Part shown: piece by piece, positions 36,075 through 47,833 of the stretch
How positions within the stretch are numbered: the first letter of the stretch is position 1
Layout: each line of letters opens with the position of its first letter
From: Magicicada septendecula
Taxonomy: Eukaryota; Arthropoda; Insecta; Hemiptera; Cicadidae
NCBI GenBank assembly: GCA_034769895.1
Contig: CM068367.1
Span: 710,730,196-710,794,195 of the forward strand
Length of the DNA stretch: 64,000 nt
Reading direction: 5' to 3'
Translations under genes and position numbers: made by a program
Notes under the pieces: generated by a model
Seen by the model: only the letters and a program-made list of their open reading frames with translations
Databases searched by the model: none
Told to the model about the DNA's origin: nothing

Positions 36075-39000
36075 CCTCAGAGAGAGAAGAGGAATTTTCA
36101 CACAGATGTAATATATTTCAACCATATGTTGTTACTGGGCAAGGGGGTCACAAAGCGTGTGACAATAGAGGTAGGCAGTGTATTGTCTAGCTCGACTTTG
36201 CAGCTGTTAACAATGGGATTGTTTCCTACAGACTGTAACACGTTATTTTCCTGTCTAAGATTGTCGTCAAAACGACAGGTTGGCGAATGACTTTTGTACA
36301 GGAAAGAACCTGGGGTTACAACATTTAAATATCCTTACCTATATTATTTTGCGTTATAATGATTATAAAACTCTTTATCCTAATTTATGATTTTACTTAC
36401 TTAAATATGAGTTCTTATTCTAATTTTTTTTTATAGGGTATTTATATTTCTTATTATTAACCCTCACTTTTTTCTTGTTAAAAGGGGTAAATATCTGACC
36501 TTTTTATTTATCTATATTTATTATTGTAGTTCCAAGTAGTCTTTATTATTTTACTTCACGCAAAAGGGAGAGATTTTAAATTAACAGGGTAGTTAAACTA
36601 TCAGAGTGAATAACTATACAAGGTATTAAATGACAATAGCAGAAAAGCAAAACCAAAACATAGTACCGCATTTTATTTTGCTATTAAGCAGAGTGGCGCG
36701 TTTTATAACGTTTCCACGTTATAATATCGGGAACCTGGTTAATTGGCTCAGGTCAATTAAACAGGCTGCCATAATATTAACAAACTCATAATTAACTGAA
36801 ATATAAACAAACGCTAAATAGGATCCCGTGAATTCAGGAATGTTGACAGGGGTTTGTAGATTTATTTACTCACCTTTTTGGACCATGACATCTCTTTATT
36901 ACATACTGGTTTTTACATCATAGTAGAAAATTAGTAATGTGTATACTAAAGACAAACATATTTGCACATTTCGTACAATTGAAATTAGTGTGTCATGGGT
37001 GAACATATTGTCAACACAACTTTCTGTACGCTGTATCAGCAGCGGAGACTCTGAGTCAACTGGACTAACTAACTAACTATAGGGGTAATGGGGCTGTCCC
37101 CGCGCGGGTAGTTTTTTCAGCGCGAAAAGTAGTTCTCAATTATTATTAATTATTTTCCTTTAATTTGCTTACAAATGTAATTGCATCTCTCTATACTTTT
37201 ATTATTCTTTTATGTAACGTGAGGTCGTTATAGATTCATTGGGTTTCTTACATTTTATTTTATTAACTGATACATTGGCAAATCGGCATGTTACTACCGG
37301 TTTTTGGGGCATGTAGAAAGGGTTCATCAGTACCTTATCAAATTATATTAGTATTATAATTTTTTTTTTTTATTGTGGGATTTAGGTATCTTAAATCGTC
37401 ACATACTCCTCCACTTAAAGAAGACACAGGGTCAGGGACCGATGTGTTTTCAACGGGGAAATAGATTGGAATTGCACTGGGAGTTAGCTCGGAATTTCCG
37501 TGTGAAATTCCTTTCTCTCTTTAAGCAATTTCCTCGAGAGGTACATGAATCACTCTCAATTTACTATTTACTATTAACAAGAGATACAATACCATATTAA
37601 CTAATACTTAAAGTACATAAAAATCAAAGTTCATAAAATATATAGAATACACAAAATTCATCTTAATTCTACTACTTAAGACTACTACCGGTTTTTTGTG
37701 TTTAGTTTTTTGCTACTCTTTTCATGGAGTTACTCTTCACAGAGTATGTTTCACATTCTTACTGTGTTTTCTTTTGTCTTTCAAGGGTTTCGTTGAATCG
37801 TAGTTGACGAATCATTGTATTAAAGTACTGGTAAAGTACTCGTAATGTAACGTTACTTATATTTTGTGTCAGCTGACTTCTCACTTTGCTTATTCTTTCT
37901 TGATGAACAGGATCTGAGGTTGATCAGGCCTCATACCTATTTATACGATTTGGTAATTAAGTAGTGACTCAATTACAATATAGCAAATATTTCAATCACT
38001 TTCTGCTACAGTCCGTTTCTTGATGTATATAATACTCTAATATTTATAACTAAATTTACCTCAAGATATACTTTTTTTCCTATTAGGAACATGTTTCGAG
38101 AGTTCCTGTTCTCTCATCTTCAGCCTTTGCCATCTTGTTTCTGGTGAAGTATTTGTGTGTTGGCTTCTGGATGTTATTAAGGTAGTTTGTTGGTCTTTGG
38201 TCTTTTAATGTTGCATTATTGTGTGTGGTTGTGGTATCTGTTTTTTATTTTGTGTATTTTCGATGTTGAGTGCTTTGAATATTATGTCATGTTTTGTATT
38301 GATTTGTATTTGTTCTGGTATTAGTTTGTTTTGTGTTTTATGTTTGTAAATCTGTAAATTTTCCCAAATGTTCATTATGGTGCCTTTGTGTGGTATATGT
38401 TTTATTAGTGTTACATTGGTTATGTCTGGGAATTCATGTCCTGTGTATATTGCATGTGTGGCTAAATTGGATTTATATATATTTGGTTTTTGTATGCATT
38501 TAGGTGTTCAAAATAACGTTTTTCAGCTGTTTTTTTGTTTGTCCTATATAACATTTATTGAAATCTTGACATTCAATTTTGTATATACCGTTGGTTGTTG
38601 TATTATCTTTGTTGTGTGAGCTATTTAGATTTTGTAATTTATTTTTATTAGTTTTGTATGCTATTTTTATATCTGTGTTTTTAAATAGTTTTGTTAGTTT
38701 TGTCATTTTATTATTTATATATGTGAATGTGGCCCATTTTTTGTTGTTGTTATTATTTGTGTTGTTCAGTTTGATTAATTCTTAATTGTTCAGTTTTTAT
38801 TTTGTATTTGATTTTATTTTCTATTTTGATCATAGTATTTTTATTGTATCCATTTGCATAACCAATTTGGTATATTATATTTCTTTCTTTGTCAGTTTCT
38901 TGTTTGTTTAGGGGTATTTTGTACATTCTGTTAAATAACAAATAAAATGTTGCCATTTTATGTTGTGGTGGGTGGTCAGAATGGTTAGGTATAATGATGT

Positions 39001-40295
39001 TAGTGGAAGTTGGTTTTCTATATATTGCATATTGTATGTGTTTGTTGTATCTTGTGATGGTTATGTCTAAGTAGTTGATTTTGTTATGTTTTTCTTTTTC
39101 TTCTGTGAATTGTATATGTATCAAATAACAAAAACACAAATGCAGAGAACATACTGAAACAAATCAATAACATACATCCCAAAATACAATTCACAGAAGA
39201 AAAAGAAAAACATAACAAAATCAACTATTTAGACATAACCATCACAAGATACAACAAACACATACAATATGCAATATATAGAAAACCAACTTCCACTAAC
39301 ATCATTATACCTAACCATTCTGACCACCCACCACGACATAAAATGGCAGCATTTTATTCGTTATTTAACAGAATGTACAAAATACCCCTTAACAAACAAG
39401 AAACTGACAAAGAAAGAAATATAATATACCAAATTGGTTATGCAAATGGATACAATAAAAATACTATGATCAAAATAGAAAATAAAATCAAATACAAAAT
39501 AAAAACTGAACAATTAAGAATTAATCAAACTGAACAACACATAAATAATAACAACAACAAAAAATGGGCCACATTCACATATATAAATAATAAAATGACA
39601 AAACTAACAAAACTATTTAAAAACACAGATATAAAAATAGCATACAAAACTAATAAAAATAAATTACAAAATCTAACTAGCTCATACAACAAAGATAATA
39701 CAACAACCAACGGTATATACAAAATTGAATGCCAATATTGCAATAAATGTTATATAGGACAAACAAAAAAACAGCTGAAAAAACGTTATTTTGAACACCT
39801 AAATGCATACAAAAACCAAATATATATAAATCCAATTTAGCCACACATGCAATAAACACAGGACATGAATTCCCAGACATAACCAATGTAACACTAATAA
39901 AACATATACCACACAAAGGCACCATAATGAACATTTGGGAAAATTTACAGATTTACAAACATAAAACACAAAACAAACTAATACCAGAACAAATACAAAT
40001 CAATACAAAACATGACACAATATTCAAAGCACTCAACATCGAAAATACAGAAAATACAAACACAGGTACCACAACCACACACAATAATGCAACATTAAAA
40101 GACCAAAGACCAACAAACTACCTTAATAACATCCAGAAGCCAACACACAAATACTTCACCAGAAACAAGATGGCGAAGGCTGAAGATGAGAGAACAGGAA
40201 CTCTCGAAACATGTTCCTAATAGGAAAATGTATATCTTGAGGTAAATTTTAGTTATAAATATTAAAGTAATATAGCAAATATACGTCTTAATACA
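36075..40295 (-). repeat. Short LTR of class C, interrupted by a PLE, next to a full-length internal region
   Basis: LTR parts are 36075-37990 and 40283-40295, with target copies at 37977-37990 and 40269-40282. This short LTR, lacking the 632-bp segment, serves as the 3' LTR of the full-length internal region at 40296-45275, whose other flank is a long LTR. Two LTRs of one element should be alike, so the two flanks were brought together by recombination. Confidence 0.85.
37991..40268. mobile_element. Penelope-like element insertion, head to head (third complete copy)
   Basis: The left arm is minus (38500-38706, 38753-39139) and its C-terminal piece has an additional frame change near 38240 (ctgttttttattttgtg). 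The right arm is plus (39343-39840 and 39927-40220); Cys-to-Tyr and Asp changes appear near the endonuclease (ECQYCNKCYIG). Same site and duplication as the other copies. Confidence 0.9.
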
Positions 40296-43200
40296 TCTAT
40301 CCTTTTCTACTTCGTTTCTTTCTTGCTCACTAGCATGCTTATTTCCGTGATAATATTTTATCTGGGAAACATGACTTCTACGTACATAATTATTCGTAGT
40401 GGGTTCATACAGTGCTACGGTTACGGGAGTTAAGTATCTGTAAATTTTGTAAGGGCCACACCATTGGTAAGATAATTTGGAGGTGGTCTTATCAACTGCA
40501 CTACTCGTCAGATGAGTTTTGTACATCACTAAGTCTCCGACTTGATACTTTATTTCTTTACTATCCCTATCGTGATATTTTCGCGATTTTCTCAAGTTCA
40601 CTCTTAAGTTAGCGCGAGCTTCGTTCCATATCTTTTTTATATTTTTACCACTGATTTCGCGGGGTAGCAATTCATGTATTTTCCACTTGGTGGATAATGG
40701 GTGATTTGGTTTATATTTATACAACAAATCAAAGGGTGTCGATTTATGTCCTTCATGATATGCTGAGTTGAATGCAAATTGTATCCAGGATAGGTTCTGG
40801 TCCCAAGATGTTTGGTCGTTTGCATGGTAGGCTATTAAAGCAGATTTTAGGTTTTGCAAATACCTTTCAGCTATATTACCTTGTGGACGATACTCGGTAA
40901 CGGTAATGTGGTCTATGCCTAGTCTGAAACACATATCCTTGAATTCTTTGGACTTAAACTGGGGTCCGTTATCTGACACTAGATGTACTGGTGTACCGAA
41001 GTCTTTAAATAATCTATCTTGCAAAATCTTCACTGTGGTAGATGCTAACGCTCGTCGCATGGGATACATCCAGACGAATTTGGTAAATGAGTCTACGCAA
41101 ATGAGTAGCATGGCATTACCTGATTTTGAACGTGGGTAGGGGCCAGAAAAGTCTAAGTAAATTTTAGAAAAGGGTGTAGTGGGAGTCTCCGAGGTTAATT
41201 TACCTATGTGGCTGTTTCTCGCTGGCTTGCTCAGTGCACACAACTTATACTGTTTTACGAATTTAGCTATCTCGCTGTTCATATTTTCTCAATGATATTC
41301 TTTTCGAATACGATGTATAGTTTTATTTATTCCCATATGTGCTCTAATGGTGGGTGAGTGGTAGTATTCCATAAGCATTGGTTTAATAATATCCGGGACA
41401 ATTATTCTCAAGGATTTTCCATTAGCTACTTTGTAACATAATACTGTCTTACTCAATATATATTTCTCTGAATTATTTCCTTTATCTAACTGTTCTATTA
41501 TTTTATTTAAATACGGGTCTTGTTGTTGATACCGAGCTGTTTCAGTAAATGCCAGTGGGAATGCAGTAATTAGCGTATTGATTATCGATGTTTCACCACT
41601 TTCCTTATTTTCGGATATTTTATTAGGCGGCTGGAACATACGGGACAGCGTATCGGCAACTACGTTTTGGGTGCCACGAATGTGTTGTACCTTAAACTTG
41701 TAACAATTTAATCTCAATACCCATCTTCCAATACGACCTAACTGTTTAGGGTGATTTAATAACCAATATAAGGCTTGATTATCAGTTTCTAACAGAAATT
41801 CTTTATGTTCTAAAAAGGGTTTGAATTTCTCAAATGCGAATACTACAGCTAAACATTCCAATTCGTATGGGGAGAATTTCTTTTCCTGGTCGGTTAGAGT
41901 TCGCGAGGCATAACTGATCAGTAATCTAGAATTATCTACTTCCTGATATATTACTGCTGCTAGTGCTACACTTGAACTGTCAGTCTGTACTACAAATGGT
42001 TTAGTGAAATCAGCTAATTGGAATACTGGGGGTGATATTATGCTCTCTTTCAGTGTTTCAAATGCAGGTTGGTGTTGTGGAGTCCATTCAAATTTCGCTC
42101 CTTTTTTTCTTAACGCGTTCAATGGTGCTGCTATATCAGCAAGGTGAGGGACATACTTGTGGAAGTAATTTATCATTCCCAAAAATCGGGCTATTCCTTT
42201 CGTATCCCATGGTGGTAAAAATTCTCTGATAGCACGGGTGCGTTCTGGGTCTATGCTGACCTTTCCGTCGGCCTTTACTATGTGACCTAAAAATGAAAAT
42301 TGTTTAACAGCAAAATTTACTTTACTTGGGTTTACTGTTAATCCAGCTTTCTTTAATCGTGATAATACTTCACGTAAATGATGCAGATGTTGATCCATAG
42401 ATTTGCTGTAGATTACTATGTCATCTAGGTAGTGATATACAAATTTAAATTTTACGTCATGGAATATTTTCTCTAACAATCGGCTACATACAGAACTTCC
42501 TTGGATTATTCCAAAGGGTACTCTAGGAAATTGGTACAGATTGAATGGGAAGGCGAATGCGGTTAGGCGTTTGGATTCTTCCGATAGCGGTATTTGATGA
42601 AATGCCTGATTGAGGTCCATTATGGTGAAAACTTTAGCTTTTGTAAAGTAATGGAAGGCGCTGTGGATGTCGGGGAGTGGTATGGACTCGAATTCTATTC
42701 TTTTATTTAATTGTCTATAGTCCACAACTAATCTATGTTTATCGGTGCCTTTAGGTACTAAAAACACAGGTGATGAATATGGTGAAGTGGAAGGTTCTAT
42801 GACTTGTTGTTCTAACAATTTATTGATTTGATTTCTCATTATTTCCATTTTTGGTGGAGATAATTTGTATGGGTGCAGTCGTATTACTTTGTTGTCACTC
42901 AGGTTGATCTTGTACTCTATAAGATTCGTTAATCCTAATTTTGGGGTGAGGACGGTGGAAAATTCTTTTAGTATTTTTTTATTTTCAGTCTATCTTTACT
43001 TTCTAAATGATCTAATGCAGACTCGTGGTGTTCTAGGTGTGTTGCAGAAGTTTCTATATCTCCACTGTTGTTTATTTTATAATCAAAATTATATTTTCGA
43101 CTACGGTCGTATCTAAAATAATACTGCTTATCGTACATGTCAAGAATTATACCTGTTTTACTGATAAAGTCCGCTCCTAATATTAAGTTTGGTCCTAATC

Positions 43201-43450
43201 CGTCATATACTAACACTGGAAAATACCACGTTAAATTTTTAATTTTTTGTTTAATCGTAATGCTGAGTTTTATGATTAAGTTTTGTTTGTTAGCGGTAGC
43301 GCATTTTATGTTCACCGGTTGACTACGTTTAACAAGACTGTGTTTAGCTAATGTATCTGCTAGCTGTTGGCTGATTAAGCTCCGTGTCGATCCAGAATCA
43401 ATTAATCCTAGTTTGGTAATAACGCCAAGGTCTACTTGTATGTATGGTAA
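40296..43450 (-). pseudogene. Full-length but decayed pol (protease, RT, RNase H, integrase)
   Basis: The minus-strand order is: protease active site (Asp codon at 43397-43399, IDSG), frameshift near 42975 (1-nt loss in a T run), RT and RNase H in frame 41289-42848 (YLDDIVIYS; QTDSSS; LETDNQAL), a TGA replacing Trp in EYHWENM (41289-41291), then zinc finger and integrase core in frame 40095-41282. The zinc finger has Tyr for the first Cys of the CxxC pair (FVKQYKLC). Catalytic Asp, Asp and Glu are kept (GNIAERYLQN). The frame lacks the normal stop because of a 1-nt deletion and runs into PLE sequence. The 2-nt zinc-finger insertion of the short units is absent. Confidence 0.9.
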
Positions 43451-43670
43451 TTAACACATACTGGAGTTGCATGTAGTAAATGAGTTGCATTTATCGATAA
43501 ATCTCTCTACGTAGGGGTCTAATTTTTTTTATTATTTTTTTTTGTTTCTTTTTGGTACTCCCGGGTTTTACCTATTTTCATGATGCTGCGGAAGACACAG
43601 GATTTCGAATCTCCCTGCCTCACATGTTTTTTGAATAAGAGGGTTTTTGGTAGTGCTGTTTCTGTTTACA

Positions 43671-45138
43671 CTATCTACTGATGTGTCCTAATTTCCTGCA
43701 GTTATAACATCTTTTTTCTCTACTGACGAAATCACTCGTATTCTGTTGAGGTTTCAGTTGATGATTCGGTTTAACTTGGTAGTGTGAAGTTTCAGGAATT
43801 CGAAATGGTCGCCTATCGCGGTGTGTTCTTGTATCTGACACCAGGGGTTGTGTTTCATTTCTACGTTGTGTCTGGGGGAGTAAAGCACATCGGTTCTGAT
43901 CCGAATACCATACGTTGGATGAGTGGATACAGCATTGTTCTAATTCTGCGAACGTGTTGGGTTTACTGATAAGTGCTAAGCGAGATTTCTCTTCCGGGGA
44001 TAATCCTACCAAGATTGTTTCTACTAACTGATGTTCGCTCCAGTTTACTTGCAGTAATAAGGAAGCTTCTCTTATTTCAGAGATATAGTGGGCGAGTCTC
44101 TCGTGAACTCCTTGTACTCGAAGTACTGTGTTTCGTTTCAGCTCTTCGTAAATTCCCGTTGAAATAAAATGTCTTATCAGAGTTGTATGGAGTTCTTCTA
44201 CTGGATGTTGTGAACTTAATGACACCTGTACACGGTCCTTTAATGGTGGTCTACATTTGGGCAGAAGGACTTGTAATATTTCGCGATCGCTTAGTTGCTG
44301 TAAGTCTTTTATTTGTAGCAGATATTTTATAAAAGCTAATAGTTTGGTGATACTCAATCCATCCGTGTATGGGATTTCTGATAAAATTTTCTACGGGGTG
44401 AGTTATCTTTCTGTAGAGGTCCGCACTAAAGTTTACGTGAGATGTTATTCTATGATGTCCCAATACTTGATTTGTTATCGCTGAGGGTGGTAACGCATAA
44501 TTATTGATGAGATTGTGGTGGGCATTTGGAAGTGATGCTCCAGCTATCGGTAGGGTATTCACATTGCTATTCAACAACTGATCAATACTCGGTTCTATCC
44601 TCGATACCGGGGGGGGGGGACGCAAAATTCACGATAGTGGGTCGCTGTTCTAGGGTAGGTGATTCAACTGGGGAGATATATAATTTAGTCAGAGCTTCTT
44701 CAATTTCCTCTATTTTAAATGAGTCAGACTTTCTACGTAATTCTCTTATTATTGTGGGTAATTGCTGTAATGCTTCTTCAGCAAATTTTTGCACATCAGG
44801 GGGAATTACAGTAACTCTGGGCCAATTTAATAAATTATTTATCCGACAGGTTAAATGTTCTATTCTCTGGGTGGTACGTAAGATTATAGCGGGTGACTTC
44901 TCATCGTGCAGAGATTGTGATATTGAGGTCAGTTCCCTATACTTTGCATAACATGTTTCTCTTTCGCTATCGAGATCTATTTCGCTTAATCGACCTAACT
45001 GTTCAGGTGTATTTGCCTACTTTCGCGTAAATTTTTGCGTAGTTCCGCGACCGTTACGTTCACGTAAGGCAGCCCGCGCAACAATGCTTCATAGCATAAT
45101 TCATCTTTTAACAATAAATCTGGATTGAATTGAGTCAT
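43671..45138 (-). pseudogene. Decayed gag
   Basis: The ATG lies at 45136-45138 (MTQFNPDLLL). Relative to the 490-codon gag of class D, it is 5 nt shorter through three deletions: 1 nt near 45014, 2 nt at an 11-G run (44609-44619) and 2 nt near 44390. The remaining frames are 44582-44794, 44251-44625 and 43671-44357. The zinc knuckle reads CYNCRKLGHISR followed by TAG, so the first Cys is kept, unlike in class D, but a Gly is Arg. Confidence 0.88.
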
Positions 45139-45275
45139 GGTTCTTAAGATGCTAAATCTTATACACTACTTATTCTACTTATACTAAAAACTCTATTTTC
45201 CTATCTTTAGGTTTAGTAAAATTTAAATACATGAGAGATATTTATAAATTGACGATACGAGAGAATCGAATCTCG

Positions 45276-47832
45276 CCTCAGAGAGAGAAGAGGAATTTTC
45301 ACACAGATGTAATATATTTCAACCATATGTTGTTACTGGGCAAGGGGGTCACAAAGCGTGTGACAATAGAGGTAGGCAGTGTATTGTCTAGCTCGACTTT
45401 GCAGCTGTTAACAATGGGATTGTTTCCTACAGACTGTAACATGTTATTTTCCTGTCTAAGATTGTCGTCAAAACGACAGGTTGGGGAATGACTTTTGTAC
45501 AGGAAAGAACCTGGGGTTACAACATTTAAATATCCTTACCTATATTATTTTGCGTTATAATGATTATAAAACTCTTTATCCTAATTTATGATTTTACTTA
45601 CTTAAATATGAGTTCTTATTCTAATTTTTTTTTATAAGGTATTTATATTTCTTATTATTAACCCTCACTTTTTTTCTTGTTAAAAGGGGTAAATATCTGA
45701 CCTTTTTATTTATCTATATTTATTATTGTAGTTCCAAGTAGTCTTTATTATTTTACTTCACGCAAAAGGGAGAGATTTTAAATTAACAGGGTAGTTAAAC
45801 TATCAGAGTGAATAACTCTACAAGGTATTAAATGACAATAGCAGAAAAGCAAAACCAAAACATAGTACCGCATTTTATTTTGCTATTAAGCAGAGTGGCG
45901 CATTTTATAACGTCTCCACGTTATAATATCGGGAACCTGGTTAATTGGCTCAGGTCAATTAAACAGGCTGCCATAATATTAACAAACTCATAATTAACTG
46001 AAATATAAACAAACGCTAAATAGGATCCCGTGAATTCAGGAATTTTGACAGGGGTTTGTAGATTTATTCACTCACCTTTTTGGACCATGACATCTCTTTA
46101 TTACATACTGGTTTTTACATCATAGTAGAAAATTAGTAATGTGTATACTAAAGACAAACATATTTGCACATTTCGTACAATTGAAATTAGTGTAAGTCAT
46201 GGGTGAACATAGCTTGTACAGCCCTCGGATCCGAGTGGTTAGTTCCTGTATATGATATTACAAATAATAATCTTTATTTTGTGCCATCAGAAGAATGGGC
46301 TTATTTAACTTTAGAGTGTTATACTCATTAAATTCAACACATCTTAATACATATCATGATATTACAATTTTATGGTAATTAGGTCAGTCTTTTGTGTTTT
46401 ATATTACTCTTATTTTGTTATTTAAGTGTCTTTCATATTTTAGTTTAAGTTAAGTTCTGAACCACAGAAGTAGAACTTCCGTGTCACCTGTGTGTAACAT
46501 GTCCTCGGCGAATTGGCGCTTTCTGTCTGTTGTGCAGGGTGTCTGGGAGATCTTCTGTCTATCGTGTGTTGGTGAAGTATGGTGTCATTTTTTTTAAGAT
46601 TAGTAGTCTATCTCTTCTGTAGATTCTTGTGGTCTTTGTTTTTTGGGTGGTAACTTTCACTGGTGTTCACATTGTTGTACCGCACATACTGCTTATGTTT
46701 AACAGTTACATTCTAAAAGTTTAACATCACATTTAGGTGATGTTATTTAATTATAGAGATGTCATCGTCGCACACTCAAGTCATTTACAAGATTTACATC
46801 ATTTGGCAATTACACAAGCTTTACCTAGTCTACATGTTTTATATTGTCAGCACAACTTTCTGTATGCTGTATCAGCAGCGGAGTCTCTGAGTCAACTGGA
46901 CTAACTAACTATCTATAGGGGTAATGGGGCTGTCCGCGCGCGGGTAGTTTCTCAGCGCGAAAAGTAGTTCTCAATTATTATTAATTATTTTCCTTTAATT
47001 TGCTTACAAATGTAATTGCATCTCTCTATACTTTTATTATTCTTTTATGTAACGTGAGGTCGTTATAGATTCATTGGGTTTCTTACATTTTATTTTATTA
47101 CCTGATAGATTGGCAAATCGGCATGTTACTACTGGTTTTTGGGGCATGTAGAAAGGTACCTTATTAAATTATTTTAGTATTATAATTTTTTTTTTTTTTT
47201 ATTGTGGGATATAGGTATCTTAAATCGTCACATACTCCTCCACTTAAAGAAGACACAGGGTAAGGGACCGATGTGTTTTCAACGGGGAAATAGATTGGAA
47301 TTGCACTGGGAGTTAGCTCGGAATTTCCGTGTGAAATTCCTTTCTCTCTTTAAGCAATTTCCTCGTGAGGTACATGAATCACTCTCAATTTACTATTTAC
47401 TATTAACAAGAGATACAATACCATATTAACTAATACTTAAAATACATAAAAATCAAAGTTCATAAAATATATAGAATACACAAAATTCATCTTAATTCTA
47501 CTACTTAAGACTACTACCGGTGTTTTGTGTTTAGTTTTTTGCTACTCTTTTCATGGAGTTACTCTTCACAGAGTATGTTTCACATCCTTACTGTGTTTTC
47601 TTTTCTCTTTCAAGGGTTTCGTTGAATCGTAGTTGACGAATCATTGTATTAAAGTACTGGTAAAGTACTCGTAATGTAACGTTACTTATATTTTGTGTCA
47701 GCTGACTTCTCACTTTGCTTATTCTTTCTCGATGAACAGGATCTAAGGTTGATCAGGCCTCATACCTATTTATACGATTTGGTAATTAAGTAGTGACTCA
47801 ATTACAATATAGCAAATATACGTCTGAATACA
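45276..47832 (-). repeat. Long LTR of class D (2,557 bp)
   Basis: It matches the short LTRs at both ends but contains an extra 632 bp (46212-46843). The TATA box on the minus strand is at 47766-47774. The leader side (45139-45275) keeps the undeleted junction ctcgcctcagag, which shows where the short units were joined. Terminal bases are assigned from the polypurine tract on one side and the shared junction on the other, so the left edge could be off by some bases. Confidence 0.8.
46212..46843. other. 632-bp segment present only in long LTRs
   Basis: It is flanked by ata on both sides (gaacata before, ttttata at its end), where short LTRs read gaacatattgtc. It starts with gcttgtacag and contains the 12-bp palindrome CTCGGATCCGAG. 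No open frame, tail or clear target duplication identifies it as an inserted element, so a deletion in the short LTRs is equally possible. Also at 53756-54387 and 61301-61932. Confidence 0.8.
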
Positions 47833-47833
47833 T

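Larger units (their letters stand above)
36075..45275 (-). repeat. 9,201-bp unit: class C LTR with PLE plus a full-length but decayed internal region
   Basis: The LTR with PLE (36075-40295) belongs to class C, while the internal region (40296-45275) contains pol and gag as in class D. This is the boundary unit between the short and long parts of the array. Its gag and pol have more lesions than those of the class D units, and its pol lacks the TGA that class D carries after the integrase catalytic Glu. Confidence 0.88.
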
